Positions 1-12,336 are shown, counted from the stretch's first letter. The stretch is DNA of 64,000 bases from Rhizophagus irregularis (GCF_026210795.1 NC_089447.1:1056501-1120500); one strand, 5' to 3'. A program made the numbers and translations. The notes: generated from the sequence alone by a model not told the origin.

Positions 1-179
1 ATTAACGCACAAAGCTATTTATATACATTAGTCTTATTGTGATAGCTTCAAAAAAAAAAAAAATTTCTTTTCTTCTTTCCAAGAAATTTCTATATTCTTT
101 ACACTTTCACTTTTTTTTTTTTAAAAAAAAAGAAAGAGGGAAGCAAAAAGAATATATATTTATTTATATTTAAAAAAAA

Positions 180-390
180 ATGTCATTATTACCATTATTT
201 AATAATACTCAACCAACTTTATCATCACCAAATAGATTCTTTTTAAATAAAAATTTAAAAAGTAATATATTATTCGGATTCTTTACTATATTAATAATAT
301 GTTCTATAACAATTAATTTATATCATTTTATTAATTGTTATTTAGAAGATGATTTAGAATATCTTATAATAGACAATAATAATAATAACA

Positions 391-432
<42 letters not shown>

Positions 433-1657
433 GTAATAATAAAGAAATTTTATATAATAATAATAATAATTCAACCCAAATTTTTTTACCTGATGTATCA
501 TACCCTAAATTAAAAGATTTAATTATCGTAACAGGTCATGCAATTTATTTGGGTGGTAGTAATAATCATGAAATAGGAAATGATGAAGAGAATGAAGAAA
601 ATTGGATTTTGGAAGATTATCAAAAAGGAAATGGTCAAGTTAAAGCTTTTATTAATCATGTTAAAAAAGGAATTGAATTAGTTAAAGAAAATGATGAATC
701 TTTATTAATATTTAGCGGGTAAGGTTATATATATATTATTAGTTACTAAAAGAAAATGAACTTTTTTTTTTTTTGAAAAATTCTTATTTTATTTTATTTT
801 ATTTTTAAAAAAAATTAAAAAGAGGACAAACTAGACCATCCGCTGGACCACGAAGTGAAGCACAAAGTTATTATGTTAGTTAGTTAATAATAATTTTTTT
901 TTTATATTTTAAAAAGAAAATTCCTTTTTTTTTCTAATATTAAAATTTTTTTTTTAGATATTAGCGCAATCACTTAACCTTAATTTATCCTCAACCATAA
1001 ATTCCACCACATCATTAAATACAAGAATAATAACTGAAGAATATGCAAGAGATTCATATGAAAATTTATTATTCTCAATATGTAGATTTAATGAATATAC
1101 AAATAGTTATCCAAGAAATATAACTGTAATAGGTTTTCAATTTAAAAAGAAAAGGTTTTCAGAATTACATAGATTCGCGTTGAAATTTCCTTTAGATAGA
1201 TTTAATTATATTGGTATTGATCCTGATAATACAAGTCCTTTAGGTAGATTTGTTGGTGAGGTAATTATACCCTAATATTTAATTTATTTAATAATATTCT
1301 TTTGAAAAATTTTTATTATTATAAAATTATTAAATTTTTTATTTTTTTTTATTCTTTTTAGAGTGTCAATTCTTTGGGACCTTTTAAACAGGATTTATAT
1401 GGTTGTCATGGTAAACTATTAGATAAAAAATTGACCAGGAATCCTTATAGAAGAAGGTAAGCATTTGATGACATTCAGATTTCTAATTATATATATATAT
1501 ATATATTTTTTTTTAAATTTTTTTTTTTTTAAATTTATTTTTTTTTTTTGATAGTCATCCTTACCAAATTAGTTGTCCAGAATTATCTCCATTACTTAAT
1601 TATTGTCCTGAAGATCGAATACAATTATACCCTGATACATTACCTTGGGAATATTGA
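180..1657 (+). CDS. DUF218-domain membrane protein, asparagine-rich
   Basis: Five exons: 180-718, 823-874, 958-1260, 1362-1456, 1555-1657; all junctions are GT-AG and keep frame, giving 363 aa. A hydrophobic segment at about residues 28-50 looks like an N-terminal membrane anchor. It is followed by a run of asparagines (about residues 65-85) encoded by an AAT microsatellite. The rest resembles the fungal DUF218/YdcF-like family: a beta strand followed by GHAIYLGG, an acidic loop, and the GGQTRPSAGPRSEA segment where the family binds ligand, then VIGFQFKKKRF and IGIDPDN. The C-terminus is rich in H/P/C and ends PDTLPWEY. The biochemical role of the eukaryotic members is not established; bacterial relatives act in the cell envelope. 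The family call rests on motif recall, so it is good but not certain. Confidence 0.8.
374..443 (+). repeat. AAT/AAC trinucleotide microsatellite inside the DUF218 gene
   Basis: A near-perfect run of AAT units with occasional AAC and AGT encodes the poly-asparagine tract with isolated serines. It is coding and in frame, so length changes would only alter the linker between membrane anchor and catalytic-like domain. Confidence 0.9.
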
Positions 1658-2037
1658 TATCAATTATGTATTATTTGATATTATTTGATATTATAAAATA
1701 ATAATATATATTTTTAGTGTAAAAAAAAAATATAATATATTTTGTATACTCTTAATACTCTTTAAAAAGACAATTTATAATTAATACATAGTTTTAATAA
1801 AAAATGAGAATTTTTAATTTAATAAATAAAATATCATGGTATATAGTATATATATATATATAATAATAGTATATATGTGTGTGTATAAATCAAATATAGA
1901 TTCTATAATTTAACATTATGAGAAGAAATTTACAATAACTATTTAAAAAAAAATTAATAGATCAAATTAATAGTTTAACTTGATAATAATTTATATAATT
2001 GTCCATTTATTATTATTATATCCTCATTAAACTAAAT
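1658..2037. other. Convergent 3' spacer
   Basis: This 380-bp spacer lies between the stops of the DUF218 gene (+) and the C2 gene (-). It is very AT-rich with a TA/GT dinucleotide run near 1848-1886. No coding potential was seen; it presumably holds both 3' UTRs. Confidence 0.6.
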
Positions 2038-3597
2038 TTAATAGTGCCCACTTGGCGGATAAGGATTTGGTGGGTAACCTTGATTAAAGGTATTTTGAGG
2101 TGGTGGATATATATTTCCACCAGCTGGAGGAGGATAAATATTATTAGGTGGTGGGTAAGGATTATTATTAGGTGGATAGTTACTAGGTGGATAACCAGAT
2201 TGAGGATATGAACTATTGCCGGTAATGGGAGTTGGAATCGGTATCGGAAAAGCTAAATTACCACTATCGTGTCGAGTAGGAGCATTAATTGGCCTGTAGG
2301 ATGGAGTAGATATCGGCGGAGAAGATATCGGCGGATAAGCAGGAGGAAAACCTTGTGATTGTAAAGGTGGTGGGTATACATTTCCTGGAGATGACTATTT
2401 CAAAAATAAAAAAGTATTTTAATTAATAAACCATTCTAATAATAAATAATAATAATAAATTTAACACTAGTTACGTATTGAGAAGAAGGTGATTGCGTTC
2501 GATTAGGACCAAAGAATTGTGGTGGTTGAGATTGGGGAGGAGAATTATGGGGAGGATAAACATTTGGAGGAACAGAATTAGGAGGATAAACATTTGAAGG
2601 TGCAGAATTAGGAGGATAAACATTTGAAGGAGCTGTAGAACTAGGAGGAGGATAAACACTTGAAGAATTAGGAGGAGGATAAGCATTTGGAGAAGTAGGA
2701 TAAGTATTTGATGGAGGATAAGCAGATGGAGCAGATATAGGTTTATTCACAACTGGAGGAGGAGCAATGTGAGATGCTGAATTTGGGTACGAATTTGGTA
2801 CTGGTGCTTGGGGAGGTAAAGAATTACTATGTACAGGTTGATTATGTACATGTTTCTGTGGTGGAGGTTCCTATAATATAGAATTAATCATTCAATTGCT
2901 TTTTTTTTTTAAAAAAAAAAAGATTATTTTAAATTTTAAAATTTAACTTACGTCATAATAAAATGTCATCTCAAGTGAAACTTCGCCGGCATACTTGTTA
3001 CGAAAACTTATTTCATGCCATGCTATCATAATTATAATTAAAAAATTAATTTAAGATTTATTTAAAATTAATTAATAGAAAAGTAATTAGTAAATTAGTA
3101 AATTTACCATCCCATTCGGTTTTATCCAAAACTTCAGATAAATCTATGGTTGCGTCCCCAATAAGAACAGGCTCCCGTTTATCGTCATTAAACACCTGAA
3201 ACTTCAATTTCTTGGAGGTATTCTTCATAACACTAAAGCGTACTTCTTCGTCCCATTTAGGGTGTTGACCACCTCTTTTGTCTGCTCTTATCCTTTTTGA
3301 ATCACCATCCAAATGAAAAGCAACAAATGGATCTCCTTTTCCAACAACATCGCGAGTACTTAAATTCCTCTATATCACATTAAAAAGGTAAATATGATAC
3401 GTTATTTAAAAAAAAACTACGTTATAACAAAAGTATTCATTTAAAAAGATAGTATTATACTAAACTAAACATATTTTATTATTTTTTTAAAAACATTTAT
3501 TTGTTAGCTGTGGAAAGGGAGTAAAAAACTATTTTGAAGTACTTACCGCCTCCATGGCAACAACTATAAGTGTACCAAGTCTTTTTTGTTCAGTCAT
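2038..3597 (-). CDS. C2-domain protein with long Tyr-Pro-Pro-rich tail
   Basis: Five exons in transcription order: 3597-3547, 3369-3108, 3022-2952, 2870-2475, 2394-2038; 378 aa. The N-terminal ~125 residues form a single C2 domain: the first strand GTLIVVAMEARNL, then GDPFVAFHLDG, HPKWDEEVRF, LIGDATIDLSEVL and GEVSLEMTFYY. The calcium-coordinating aspartates look only partly conserved, so lipid binding may be calcium-independent. The remaining ~250 residues are low-complexity, with repeated YPPPNS, NVYPPNSAPS and NPYPPP units, a typical SH3/WW-ligand tail. One C2 domain plus a proline-rich tail is the layout of the fungal cytokinesis proteins Inn1/Fic1 and of plant SRC2 proteins. A role in septum ingression is therefore a reasonable guess, not a demonstrated function. 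Confidence 0.82.
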
Positions 3598-6500
3598 ATT
3601 TTAACGCGAAAAAAAAAAGTATTTGATTATAATAGTAAAAGTGAAATAGAATATAATAGAAACAATATAGAATTTTAAAGAAATTTTTTTTTTTAGAATA
3701 TTAATAGGATTAATAGGATTAATATAGATGTGGCGCGAAAAAAAAGAAAAATACAGAAAAAAAATGGTTGGTCAAGATTACCCTTTGTATTTAAAAGTGT
3801 GGCAACCGGAATACGGAGCTCGTAATGTAACCCAACATTCATATTTGAAAACCTAACATTCATATTATAATTTCCAATTCAAAATCCATATAAAGTAACG
3901 TTTATTTTTTTTTAGATATATTGCCAAGATTCCCTTAGTCATTTTTGAAGAAAATGACATTATGTTTACAAATTTTTGGTAAGGATTTACAAGAATACTG
4001 GGGCTGGTTAAAATAATATACCGCCACTGAGTTAAAAATAAGATATCAATAAATAAATCAAATAAATATTAATGCAATTTGATTATTGTAATATTACCCT
4101 TAATTTGCATATGCCGCCATGCCGGTATCATACTTTTACTGTTGAAACCTAAATTTGTACTATTATAGAATGAGAAATATATTTATTATGCAGGTTTGCT
4201 AGGCAAACAAAAAAGTTCGTGTCACAGAAGAAAAATCAAACAAAATGTATGGTTAAAAGATGAAAGTATCGCTTTATCGAAAATTGTTGTTAGACGAGAA
4301 TATTTACAAATTAAAATTGTTTGAAATGTAAAACAAGATTTTTATGAAAAATCTTTAAATTTTAAATCGTACTAATCGAATTGGAAGAATTCATAGATAT
4401 ATTAGTGATTATTAATAGAATAATAGAATATCAATATTACACAGATCATTTCGCAAATTATTGATATACCAAAAAAAGTTATATAATTATGATATCACTA
4501 TTCCTATATTCGGCAAAGAAACTTTATGGCTTGTATGGCTTGCCAATGAAATGTGGTATGAATTGGTTGTGAATGTCACGATTGTCATGTTGTTTATTAA
4601 ACCCCGGCATACTTGATGAGAAAGGTATTACTGCATTAGGCAATTACAAAAGGTTAGTTAAAAATAAACAATGAAAAAATAACTCAAGGTACTAAAGAGA
4701 AGACTCGGGAACCTTGTGATAATAATCAAGCTTTTAAATTAGGCAAGATAAGGTTTGTATAGATCATTTACTGTATTAGGCAATTTAGTTGGGAAACTCG
4801 TAGTCGAAAAAAAGTATTATAAAAGTCTGTCAGTATGCCTGAATTAATTTCATTCCAAACTTCAACTTGTTTTGACATCCCAAATCCTTAAAATGAATTC
4901 GCCAGATTTTTTTATGACAAATTTGATAATAATTATTCAAAGAATTTACAACAATTAACTAACGATAATCAAGTTCAATCTATTCCTTTTCCGGCCATAA
5001 CTAACAATGATATCTCTTCAACACTTTATCCGGATTATTCCTATACACCGCAGCAGTATGCTAATCGTAACACTAATAGTTTACCATATTCTGTTAATTC
5101 ATTTTCGACATTAAATTCGAAATTCCTGGATATGAAATTATTATTAGACCAAAGTCTAATCATAATATGAATTTAAATAATAAGCTGGACGTTATAAATT
5201 CCATCAATTGATCTCCAGTATCGGTGGAAATTCTTCTGTTAATGGAAGTTATAATGTTTCTAATAATCAACATTTTATTACAACAAAATTTTTTTAGATT
5301 TAACAATTTTCATGGTTAAAGATTTACTACACATGATTTGTATCATTAATAAGAATACCGGTATATATTAATTTAATTTATAAGATAAATTTTTATTTTT
5401 AATAGTAGACTAATAATTAGTTTAGCAGTTGAAAAATTTGAAGGGAGGGGGGGAATTTTAATATTAAAATTTCGGAAGTTTTCGGTAAAATCGGAAATAT
5501 TCGGTACCACTCAATTTTAGGGGTGCTTTTCTAAATTTTCAAAAATTAGAGAGGGGAAGACGTTAAACTAAAAATTAATTTGGAACGGGCCTTAATTTTT
5601 CATTAAATCTACGTGTGGTCGTGAATTCATACAATAATTACATATTTGTATATTGTAATATTTTACTATTATCTAGGAAAAAAAGATAATATTTTGACTG
5701 CTTATTTATTTAGATACCCATTAAAATATTAATATTTATTTATTTGTTTATTTATTATTATTTTGAAATAGAATATTTGGAGAGATACTCCAAATTTTGG
5801 TATGTTGCACAGAACAAAGACGCCAGCTGACGAACTTATATTATAATAATAGATCAGAAGTGGTATATCGACTATAAATTTCTCTTAAAAGTTGGATTAG
5901 CTGTCGCCCGTTTATTTTAGTTACAAAAAATTTGAATATTTAGATTATTAATTGCCTTAATGTACTGAATTAATTTCTCAATTATATTTCTTTAAATTAT
6001 TGGGAAAATCATCTGTCGGAATTTTGTCCGACAAAGGAAAATCTCGTATACGAAATCATGGATTTAATGCTCGAAATTAGATATACTTCTCCCAGTTCTA
6101 CAATATGTATCAATTCAGATTTACCGATATTAGGCGCAAACCTAAGGAAAGTACTGAATGTATAATTAATTGTTGGAAATTGAAGTTGTTTGCTCGATCT
6201 TGAAAAATCGGTCAATTTATACGTACAGAAAAGTAAAGTACAGAATTATATGACAATCATCCGCGCATCGTAAGAACACTTTAAAAAATCTCGTTTCTAA
6301 AAATTTTCTCAAGGATTAAAGATTGTATGCATATCACGTAAAATCAATATCATTACAACGTTGATCCAAATTAAGATTGAAAATTTCGAATATGAAATAA
6401 TCGCGGGTAAAAAAAATCTTTACCGGATTTAAATCAAAATCATTTAGAATTGCAATACGAAAGAAATAACTAATAAGCAACCAATAATCATGTCAGAAGA

Positions 6501-7256
6501 ATCCTGAGCAATCTGTTGTTCCGCTATGATATTGGCAATAAAATAATACGTCTGTTGCTGCTGGTGATTCTTTAAATGCCAATCTATTTACACAGAAGCT
6601 CTAACGATTTAATCAAAAATAATTCTTGCGATTAAATTTATTTTTCACTGTGAAATTATTTATATTTAAAAATATATTTTAATTTATTTTAAAAGATTTC
6701 GATACTCTTTTTTTTTTAATAAATTTAATTACTTACTTCTTGTAATCGGATGTATACGCTTAAAATTATTTTATTTGTTCGACATAATTATGATATAGTT
6801 TATCATAAAATTTTTGATCTCATACGCAGTAAACTTTTAACATTCACATGATAATGCAAAAAAATGTAATTGTAACCTATTATTGTTCAATTCGAATGGC
6901 CGGCATTTTTTTGAGATTGACGATCATCGGAAAGAAACTTAAAATAAATCTTGAAATAATTAGATTCTTTATTCAATTATTCATCAATTATTCATTAAAA
7001 AAAATTTAATAACATATTGACACTTACGACCAAATTTTTTAAAGGTTTGGCCGCAAACTCTCACTAAAAAAGAACAACCAAATAAGTCGAATCATTTTAC
7101 GTTTACTGCGTCAATTCAGAAAATGTTCTAGTAGTGTAACGATCCTAATCAGTATTTTGTTTCATTATAGTTACACAATTTTCTGCGGTCTATTATCAAT
7201 GGAGTAAAGACCAAAAAAAGGTTCCCCTCTCAATTTTTTTCGATACCCATTAAAAA
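3598..7256. other. Long spacer with decayed coding fragments
   Basis: About 3.6 kb without an intact gene. It holds short open stretches with amino-acid composition typical of this genome's coding DNA (for example 3764-3826, 4180-4323, 4835-5170), a repeated word ACTG(C/T)ATTAGGCAATT near 4629 and 4768, and a periodic TCGG motif at 5471-5505. Base composition is less AT-extreme than other spacers, as expected of old gene or element remains. No family could be recognised. Confidence 0.5.
4835..5170 (+). pseudogene. Unassigned coding remnant with one in-frame stop
   Basis: Reading from ATG 4835 gives 18 codons (starting MPELISFQTST), a TAA at 4889-4891, then 92 more open codons to TGA 5168-5170. 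The downstream part is rich in N, Q, S, Y and P (for example DNNYSKNLQQL and YSYTPQQYANRN), which looks like the disordered part of a fungal regulatory protein. Nothing similar was recognised, and no splice pair was found that cleanly removes the stop. It could be a relic, or an exon whose true start lies elsewhere. Confidence 0.3.
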
Positions 7257-7440
7257 ATGTGTAATATAAGCTCGGCTTTTTCGAAAAAAATTTTTAAGAA
7301 TTATAGATTTTTAATTCTAAAAAAATCCATAAAAAAATTTTTCACAATGTCAGGAAATTCGGATAATTATAATAATAATGATAAAGGTTCACATACTCCT
7401 TCTTCTTTTTCACCTTCACCTAAAAATAATTCAAATAATA

Positions 7441-7472
<32 letters not shown>

Positions 7473-8393
7473 AATTCTACGACTCGTTGGACACCAAGAT
7501 ATCCAACAACTCTTCCAACAAAAGAACAACTTTCAATTTCCGAAGTACCTTATGTGGACTCGCATACACATTTACATTACGTTTTAGACAAATTACCTGA
7601 TAAGTTTAATGTAACTTCTTATGAAATATTAAAGCAAGATCATTTTCCATCAAATTTTGAAAGTTGTATAAATGTATTATGTGATCCATTATCATTTAAT
7701 TCAAATGAAATATTTCCAGATACACATTTGGATTGGAAAAAAATGGTGGATGTACCTTTCATGTATTTAGCGGTCGGAGTACATCCACATAATGCAAAAG
7801 ATTATAATGATTATATTGAAAATAATATGATCCAAATTCTTAAACATCCAAAGTGTATTGCTTTGGGTGAAATTGGCTTAGATTATCATTATAATATTTC
7901 TCCTAGAGATACTCAAAAAGATGTTTTGGTAAAACAAATTGAAAAAGCCATTGAATTAGAAAAACCTTTAGTTATACATACTCGTGAGGCTGAAGAAGAT
8001 ACATGGGATATATTAACTGGTTTTGTACCAAAAGAGTGGAAAATTCATGTTCATTGTTTTACTGATTCTCCCCAATTTGCAAAGAAATTATTAAATTATT
8101 TTCCTAACCTTTATATTGGTATAACTGGTGTTGTTACTTTTGGTTCCGCTAAAAATACTCAAAATGTTATTAGAGATATTGTTCCTTTAAATAGGTTTTT
8201 ATTGGAGACTGACGCTCCTTATATGATTCCAGCTAAATTAAATAGAAATAAGAGATCTGATAGTAAAGTCACTGTTTGTCATTCTGGAATGATACCTTTA
8301 ATTGCTGAGAGAATTGCTCAACTTAAAGGAATGGAATTAGATGAGATAATGAATCATGCAAGAGAAAATACTAGAAATATGTATGGTATATAA
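7257..8393 (+). CDS. TatD-family metal-dependent hydrolase (Scn1/TATDN-like)
   Basis: Single exon, 378 aa from the first ATG (7257); a second in-frame ATG at 7347 (MSGNSDNY) would give 348 aa. All metal-binding landmarks of the TatD amidohydrolase barrel are visible: SHTHLH (about residues 102-107), GEIGLDYHY, VIHTREAEED, HVHCFTD and LLETDAPY. A polyasparagine linker precedes the domain. TatD enzymes are Mg-dependent DNases/exonucleases; this subfamily resembles fission yeast Scn1 and animal TATDN proteins, linked to DNA turnover and apoptosis. The extra 30 N-terminal residues are rich in K, R, F, I and S without acidic residues, which fits a mitochondrial presequence. The enzyme may thus exist in mitochondrial and cytosolic forms, depending on the start used. 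Confidence 0.92.
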
Positions 8394-8615
8394 CAGGAAA
8401 AATATAAATAAAATGTTAAATCAAATTATTTTAAAAAAAAAGTTCTAATTAAAAATATCTATTTACAATAATAATTTTACATTATTAAAATAAAAATAAT
8501 ATCGTACGTAAGCTTTGCTAAAATCGATTTTTAAACCGATATGTGTATACAACATAGTAGAAAATTATCCTATAGAATTAATTTATTTAATTGTCACATA
8601 TTTGAAAATAAAAAA

Positions 8616-10383
8616 TCAAGTGGAAATCGATCCAAGTTCAGAGAAATCCTTTTCCAATTCTTCTGAGTATGGCAATGAATCTTCATTTACATCATCACCA
8701 GATGCCTAATAAAAAATGAAATAAAAATAAGAATAATATAAGAAAATAAAATAAGGAAAATAAAAAAAAAGAAAACAAATTCTCTAAATATCTTAATAAA
8801 TTTTTAATACAAACACATAGTGAAGCCCAACGTCGAAATATTTTGTCATTCAGTACAAAATGTTTTCCATTCTCAATTTGATAACATCCACCAGGATGAT
8901 TTTTACAAGTATCCATGTATTTAGACTTGAGAATGCTTAGCGAGGTCTCATAACGAGACTTAAAACTTTCAGGTTCATCCTAAAATAACATCATAGTTAG
9001 CAAAAAAAAAGGTTCCTCTCCCAAAAAATTCTCTAACATAAAAGTAAAAAAAAATTTTACATCATCAGAATGTGATTCTGAGTCCAAGTATCGTTTTCGA
9101 CGCCCTGTGAAAACAAAAGAAAAAAAAAATATTTGATTCTTTGTAATTAAAATGAATGACTTGTATTTTTAAATGGAGAATAAAAATACTTTTTCTATCA
9201 GGAATATAACCACGTGCTGAGCTACTTTCTAAATATAATTATAAGTTAACCATAATTAAAATTAGACTGAAGTCGAATGTTTTAAAGTCTTACTTTTAGG
9301 AGGAACATAATCTTCATCATCATCTGAAGCAGACATTTGGTCAAATGTAGAGTTATATTTTGGCTCATAATTCGTAAATTCGTAAGTATCATCTACAAGA
9401 AATTACAATGAATAATAAAAAAGAGATAGGTTTATCGATTCGATACATTTCTCACCAACTAATTTTTTCGTCAACAAATCCCTTCTGCCAAGAGAGTCAT
9501 CATCAACCAGAAAGGGATTAAATTCAGAACCGAGTAAAGCAAGCGCAGTTTCAGCAGGTCCAGGTGGTTGATTAGTCGAAGAAAAATTTTGAAAAGATAT
9601 ATTGCTAAAAGATCCAAACTGTGTAATAATTTCATTCGTTTTTGGAAATCCTGAATTATCTTTTTTGATCTCGATGATCGATTGTTCTGTGTTTCCTTTA
9701 CCCTTATCTTTACTGCTGGGAGTTCCAGGAGACGTATCACTTCCTATCTTTGAATTAATTTCTTTGATCTGGCTCATCAATTGTTTTACTTCCGGGTGTT
9801 TTCGAACTTCGTCCCAATCCTTGATATTCAATACGAGTTCTTGGTACTTCTTGAGGGCCGCAATATACCAATCAACGCTTTTCGAATTATTAGTATCCTT
9901 CTTAACGCGAACATAATTACAAAGGTTGGTTACAGATATTGGAAATATTGTGTTATCAGGATTCTTCCAACCTTTTTCGTCCGCGAGAGACTTGTACGAA
10001 CGACCAACTGACTCATAATAAGGTATCGACTTTTTTTTTGATCTAGCTTCTGAATCTGCTGAATCCGAAGAAGCTCCAGATAGATCACTTCCGTTTTTTA
10101 CATTTGCAACCTTTTGTAAAATTAAGTTTTGGTTTAAGTTCGGAGATGTGCTTAAAGCTTGTGAATGTGCTGTAAAAGAGCCCGGTAGACTTAAAGGACC
10201 TGCGGACACTCCTTCAACAACCACTTCTTCTGTGTCTGATTCATCTATCGTTGAACCTGTATTGGGTGTAACCAGGTTTTTTGTTGTATTATGTGGTTTT
10301 GGTGTGGAAAGTGAAGTTGATGACAGTCGTTGCTGAAGACTTTTTGTTGCATCTTTTTCAGGTTCGCTAGTTATGTTCTGCAT
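8616..10383 (-). CDS. Uncharacterised protein with recombinase-N-domain-like helical region
   Basis: Six exons: 10383-9456, 9392-9294, 9228-9190, 9104-9061, 8979-8815, 8705-8616; 454 aa, all junctions in phase. Residues 1-115 are Ser/Thr-rich and disordered. Residues about 120-210 (from PYYESVGRSY through FPISVTNLCNYVRV and VDWYIAALKKY to EVRKHPEVKQLM) look like the SAM-like DNA-binding N-domain of tyrosine recombinases, as found in several fungal DNA-binding proteins. An acidic/basic stretch (SDDDEDYVPP, RRRKRYLDSES) with a likely nuclear signal follows. A C-terminal module contains C-x2-HPGGC and HFVLNDKIFRRWASL, a Cys/His-HxxL-WA pattern seen in uncharacterised fungal proteins. No catalytic recombinase domain is present. 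The best guess is a nuclear DNA-binding protein; the function is unknown. Confidence 0.7.
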
Positions 10384-10754
10384 AGTGTATTATATTTATT
10401 AGAATCGCGTGCGAGTTGATTCGTTGGAAAAGTAAATTTTTTTACTCAAAAAAATTCTTGGGTTACGTCATTCGGTCATTGTTATGCTTTTTTATTTGCT
10501 TATCTAGACATTGTTCTTGCATCAAATTAAAATATAAAAAATGCTGTGTGACTGTGGATTACTAATTGATCTATTGATCTATTGATCTTATATGCAATTC
10601 AAATCTTTAAATTCAAAATTTACCTTTTATCAGCTTAATTTGGATTAAAAAATTTAATATTCAAAGTCGACATAAACACCCGAATATACGCGGAATACAA
10701 CTTTTCTTAATATATACTATAATTATACTATATACTACATTAAGAAACTTTAAA
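10384..10754. promoter_or_regulatory. Divergent promoter region of the uncharacterised gene and PEX10
   Basis: 371 bp between two start codons in opposite directions. A repeated GATCTATT word (near 10567-10585) and a TATATACTATA stretch about 30-50 bp before the PEX10 ATG are visible. No further element was recognised. Confidence 0.5.
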
Positions 10755-12336
10755 ATGTCAAATTCTGGTTCCTTGAAGGAGAAAGCGATACCTTCAACTT
10801 CAACAACAATGCAATTATCATCAAATCAAGTGGATAGAATGAAAAAATCAATTCCGAAATTTAATATTTCTTTTCCATATGCAGCACAACCTGACATTAG
10901 TAAAAAAAAATTTTTTAATTTCGAAGAAACTTTTTTTCTTTTGAGATTGTTACTGATTAGTTTTAATTACCTTAAAAGTTCGAGCAAATCAAAAAGATGT
11001 TTATTATCAACAAATTTTAGGAGAACAAATGACTAATACATTTCGAATGTTTTTTGGTATGACATTAAAAATTTGGTGTAATCTATTTCTTTTTTTTTTC
11101 ATAATAACAATAATTATTTTGATAAATTGACTGATTCTACCAATTCAATTAATTTCTAGGAACGCGATTACAACATCAGTATCAAAAGGAAGTTAATGTA
11201 ATTTCAGATCTGTTTTATTTTTGTTTAACAGCCTTATTGGGTAAGATTTTAAGCTATTTCGAATTTCATTATTCGGTTTATTTCTATATTTTCTATAATT
11301 ACTTCTCTGTTTATAAAAGGTACTCAAACATTGGGTGAAGAATATTGTGACATTATGCAAATTTCAGAACCAACCAAGCAATTCCCATCCGCAAGTGCAA
11401 GTATTTAATTCATATCTGATATTCAACTCATGTATACAACATTTTAATGTTTACGTTATTGATACACCAGAAACGTGCCACGTTAATCTTTTGGCATGTG
11501 ATATTTCCTTATTTATTCACGCGAGGTATATCAGAATTGCGTAAACGTACGAAACCTTCTTGGAAAAAATCACTACAAAGAACTCAACAAATTCATAATA
11601 CTAAATATGATCGATTACGAGATTCAATATATAGATTACTTCCTAAATTACAAATATTACTTAAAAATAATGTTCATTCGGTTCATCTTGCTATATTTTA
11701 TTTTTATGGAGCTTACTATTTTATATCAAAGCGAGCAACTGGAATTCGTTATGTATGTATATTAAGGGAATGTACTTTAGTATGATTGTGAATTTAATTA
11801 TTGGTTATTATCTAGATATTTACAAGACAGTTAGGGCCTCATGAACAACGTATTGGATACGAGATTCTTGGATTTTTACTTGTAGTACAATTTATCATCC
11901 AAGCGTATCGTTTTCAAAAAAGTCTAATTAAAGGAACGGATGATAGCTTATTCAATGAAGTTGAAGAAGAGTAAGCATAAAGATGTTTCATATATTTTTT
12001 TAAGAATTCGTTGAGTTAATAAAAGTATTTAAATCAGGGAAGAATCAGATTTGATGGTTACATCAACAGAAGGATTAACACCTCAAGAAATTGCGGCTCG
12101 TAAATGTATACTATGTCTTTCACCACGTAAAAATACTACAGCTACCCCTTGTGGACATTTATTTTGTTGGACTTGTATCGTTGATTGTTGTAACAACAAG
12201 GTAAAGAAATTTTTTGGGATTTTTTTTTTCTTTTTGAATCGAAATTAATCAAGCATTTTCTTTACGATAGCCTGAATGTCCATTATGTAGACAATACGTC
12301 AACATTTCTCATCTCCTTCCAATTTATAACTATTAG
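10755..12336 (+). CDS. PEX10: Peroxin-10, RING E3 ligase of peroxisomal import
   Basis: Eight exons: 10755-10899, 10979-11056, 11160-11240, 11320-11390, 11471-11752, 11816-11970, 12038-12200, 12271-12336; 346 aa. PEX10 forms, with PEX2 and PEX12, the peroxisomal-membrane ubiquitin ligase that modifies PEX5 for recycling or degradation. Diagnostic parts are RANQKDVYYQQ, TLGEEYCDIM, the membrane segments LIFWHVIFPYLF and FLLVVQFIIQAY, and a C-terminal C3HC4 RING from about residue 294 (CILC, then TPCGHLFCWTCI, then PECPLCRQ). All eight zinc ligands are present. The fourth intron (11391-11470) must use a GC donor (GCAAGT), because neither nearby GT keeps frame with the only acceptor. PEX5, its substrate, is also in this window. 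Confidence 0.96.

Noticed and set aside
3764-3826. Possible first exon starting MVGQDYPLYLKVWQPEYGARN-like sequence, with a possible second exon at about 3917-3979
   Set aside because: No splice pair keeps both open segments in one frame, and no family match was recognised; left as part of the debris-filled spacer.
6009-6215. 68-codon minus-strand open frame
   Set aside because: No domain, no splice partners, and similar openness on the opposite strand; treated as chance.
9602-10336. Several 60-105 codon open frames antisense to the uncharacterised gene
   Set aside because: These are shadows of the 928-nt first exon of the minus-strand gene, whose exons join in frame to a 454-residue protein.
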